Positions 62,441-64,000 of a stretch of 64,000 bases of DNA are shown in pieces. How positions within the stretch are numbered: the stretch's first letter is position 1; every line of letters starts with the position of its first letter. Made by a program: the position numbers and the translations under genes. The notes below the pieces were generated by a model. That model saw nothing but the letters and a program-made list of their open reading frames with translations, was not told the origin of the DNA and made no database searches. Origin of the DNA: Bdellovibrionaceae bacterium UBA1609. Lineage in GTDB: Bacteria; Bdellovibrionota; Bdellovibrionia; Bdellovibrionales; UBA1609. The DNA lies in NCBI GenBank assembly GCA_002321895.1, contig DCMZ01000017.1:186001-250000 (forward strand). The letters are read 5' to 3'.

Positions 62441-64000
62441 TTAAGACTTCCCAAGCGCACCATGGATTGCATCCACGGCCACTTTGACTCTGTTAAATGG
62501 GGCTGATACCTGAAATCCTTTAACCATTTTAGAGGCTTGCTCCATGGTTTTAACAGCTATTTCCATCCCACGCTTCACGGCTTCTTCCTTGTTGTCGCCG
62601 GCCTTTTCCATCTCAGAGATCACCCAATCGGGCACTGAAACTCCTGGAACTTCGTTTTTCAAAAACTCTGCATTTCTTAAGCTTACTAAGGGCCAAATCC
62701 CCATAATTACTGGTATAGAGTCAGCACCTGCTTTTTCCATAAACTCAGCGTAAGCCTCTACATCGTAGATAGGTTGAGTGATCGCGTATTGAGCTCCCGC
62801 TTCAATTTTATAGCGATATCTTTTAATTTCTAATTCTCGATGGGTCGCAGTCGGATTCAGGGCCACACCAATCATAAACTGAGTGGGTTGCCCAAATGTA
62901 GTCCCACCCAGATCAAGCCCTTGATTCATTCGAGAGACTATATGGGTCATCCCGATGGCATCTACATCATAGACGGCAGTTGCGCCAGGACAATTCCCCA
63001 ACTTAGGTGGATCTCCTGTTACCAAGAGAACATTGCGAATGCCATTCATATAGCAACCTAGCAAATCACTTTGAATTCCAATTAAGTTTCGGTCACGGGA
63101 AGTGAAATGCGGAATAGGCTCTAAATCAAAATGTCTATTTACATATGCAGCCATGTGAAGCGAACTCATCCGAGCCATAGCTCTGGCCCCATCGGGGATA
63201 TTCACAAACTTTACCTTCGCCGCCACCAGCTCTTCACAATGAGATTTAAAATTTTCAAAATCAATTCCCTTTGGCGGAATGATTTCCACACTGACAACTT
63301 GCTCGTCGGGTGAACACAAAGCTTTGCCCAGCCGACTGCGCTCCTCCATATCTACTTCTTTTTTAGGCTCATCCACTATGGGTTGCAAATGCGCTGGAAT
63401 GGTTGAATCACTCAACTCAACATTGAGCGACTGAGTCATCCTTACAGAATTAGCAATGGCTTTGATATGATCCGCATGTACCCCACTATGCCCGCCAACT
63501 AAATTCGCACCGGCTTGAACAAAGCGTTTAGCAAACTTTCCAATGTAGTCAGGATTACAAAGGTATATATACTCATCATTAACGTAACGAGGGAGACCCG
63601 CATTGGGAAGTAATGATATTTTTCGTTTCGTTAAGGGCCGCAATTTACCCACTGCCGTTAACATTCCACTGGGACCCACTTCACCGGAAAACCCAATGAC
63701 TTCCACATCATACTTTTCACCGAGCGCTACAAGCTCTGGAATAGAATGCCCATAAGAGGACTTCATTGATTCTTGAATAGCCATGTGTAACATGACTGGA
63801 AGCTTTGAGTATTCACGAACCGCCTGGACGGCCGCTTCCAATTCTTTTAAATCGTGAAACCCAACTAGAGAAATACAGTCCGCACCGGACTCTTCAAAAC
63901 ATTTTACATTTCTTCCAAAGAAGTTTTTTGCATCGTCAAAAGATGTAGGTCCCAACGGCTCTAACAAAAGTCCCAATGGGCCTATAGTTCCGGCGACTAA
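62441..64000 (-). CDS. Homocysteine-methyltransferase-like/methylenetetrahydrofolate reductase fusion (partial)
   Basis: The frame is open at the window's end. The C-terminal 290 residues are a MetF methylenetetrahydrofolate reductase (SVEIIPPKGIDF, NIPDGARAMARMSS, HFTSRDRN, VTGDPPKLG), which makes the methyl-folate used by MetH. The part before it has the homocysteine S-methyltransferase fold (GTIGPLG, NAGLP), as in B. subtilis YitJ. But the zinc-binding Cys positions read GFSGEVGP (codons near 63672-63694) where the family has NC, and VGGHSGVHADHI (near 63470-63497) where it has GGCCGTTPEHI. Thus the methyltransferase half should not bind zinc in the usual way. Confidence 0.85.
   Translation of the reverse strand, partial: LVAGTIGPLGLLLEPLGPTSFDDAKNFFGRNVKCFEESGADCISLVGFHDLKELEAAVQAVREYSKLPVMLHMAIQESMKSSYGHSIPELVALGEKYDVEVIGFSGEVGPSGMLTAVGKLRPLTKRKISLLPNAGLPRYVNDEYIYLCNPDYIGKFAKRFVQAGANLVGGHSGVHADHIKAIANSVRMTQSLNVELSDSTIPAHLQPIVDEPKKEVDMEERSRLGKALCSPDEQVVSVEIIPPKGIDFENFKSHCEELVAAKVKFVNIPDGARAMARMSSLHMAAYVNRHFDLEPIPHFTSRDRNLIGIQSDLLGCYMNGIRNVLLVTGDPPKLGNCPGATAVYDVDAIGMTHIVSRMNQGLDLGGTTFGQPTQFMIGVALNPTATHRELEIKRYRYKIEAGAQYAITQPIYDVEAYAEFMEKAGADSIPVIMGIWPLVSLRNAEFLKNEVPGVSVPDWVISEMEKAGDNKEEAVKRGMEIAVKTMEQASKMVKGFQVSAPFNRVKVAVDAIHGALGKS

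Noticed and set aside
62425..62472. Longer start for the nucleotidyltransferase-kinase
   Set aside because: It overlaps the MetF fusion's 3' end and lacks a ribosome site, whereas TTG 62424 has CAGGAG upstream and begins right at the conserved nucleotide-binding strand.

Overview
The window looks like chromosomal sequence from a moderately AT-rich Gram-negative bacterium of the Bdellovibrio/Oligoflexia type. This is inferred, not proven. The grounds are an Lpt-family lipopolysaccharide permease, a beta-barrel porin, many lipoproteins and secreted proteins of unknown family, receiver proteins resembling those of Myxococcus and Bdellovibrio, and a 2-oxoacid:ferredoxin oxidoreductase. Genes are tightly packed, with many ATGA-type stop/start overlaps. 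I see no rRNA, CRISPR array, intact insertion sequence or prophage, and one tRNA.

Region by region: 1-4.6 kb holds the end of an M14 carboxypeptidase, an alpha/beta hydrolase, and an opposing operon of a PHP phosphoesterase, an OlsB-like and an OlsA-like acyltransferase and arginase, which together read as an ornithine-lipid pathway with its own ornithine supply. 4.7-10.5 kb is a surface-glycan cluster: a family 2 glycosyltransferase, a glutaminase fused to an N-acetyl-sugar amidotransferase, an alkaline-phosphatase-fold protein and a divergent polytopic membrane protein. 10.5-15.4 kb holds hutH, rpe, fmt, def and an Lpt permease. 15.5-19.5 kb has a receiver protein with a long acidic linker, nadC, birA, a thioredoxin-fold protein and a TEX264-like GyrI-domain protein. 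19.8-26.7 kb holds a small secreted protein, aconitase, a porin and a large lipoprotein.

27-30 kb carries both subunits of DNA topoisomerase VI, rare in bacteria; its B subunit ends in a lysine-rich histone-H1-like tail. 30-34.8 kb has an HNH nuclease, a BolA/monothiol glutaredoxin pair, a DUF2892 membrane protein missed by ordinary length cut-offs, a three-gene phosphorelay (receiver, kinase, HPt) and an FAD-linked oxidase. 34.8-45.5 kb has a lipoprotein, serA, a sigma-54 activator joined to a CdsA-like and a PlsC-like phospholipid enzyme, a KorAB pair and a secreted subtilase.

45.5-55 kb is the accessory-looking part: secreted proteins including a protein of about 1100 residues with nucleotidyltransferase-like and ADP-ribosyltransferase-like segments, bracketed by palindromic repeats with shared terminators, then a tRNA-Arg(UCU) with a nearby partial copy of its 3' end interrupted by a GC-rich insert. 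55-64 kb holds a Cys-repeat secreted protein, metH, a nucleotidyltransferase-kinase fusion and a MetF fusion protein whose homocysteine-binding half lacks the zinc-binding cysteines.

Best candidates for something undescribed: the topoisomerase VI with a histone-like tail, the secreted two-domain toxin-like protein and its operon, the interrupted tRNA-end repeat, and the MetF fusion with the disarmed methyltransferase half. All family calls come from reading motifs by eye; no database search was run.
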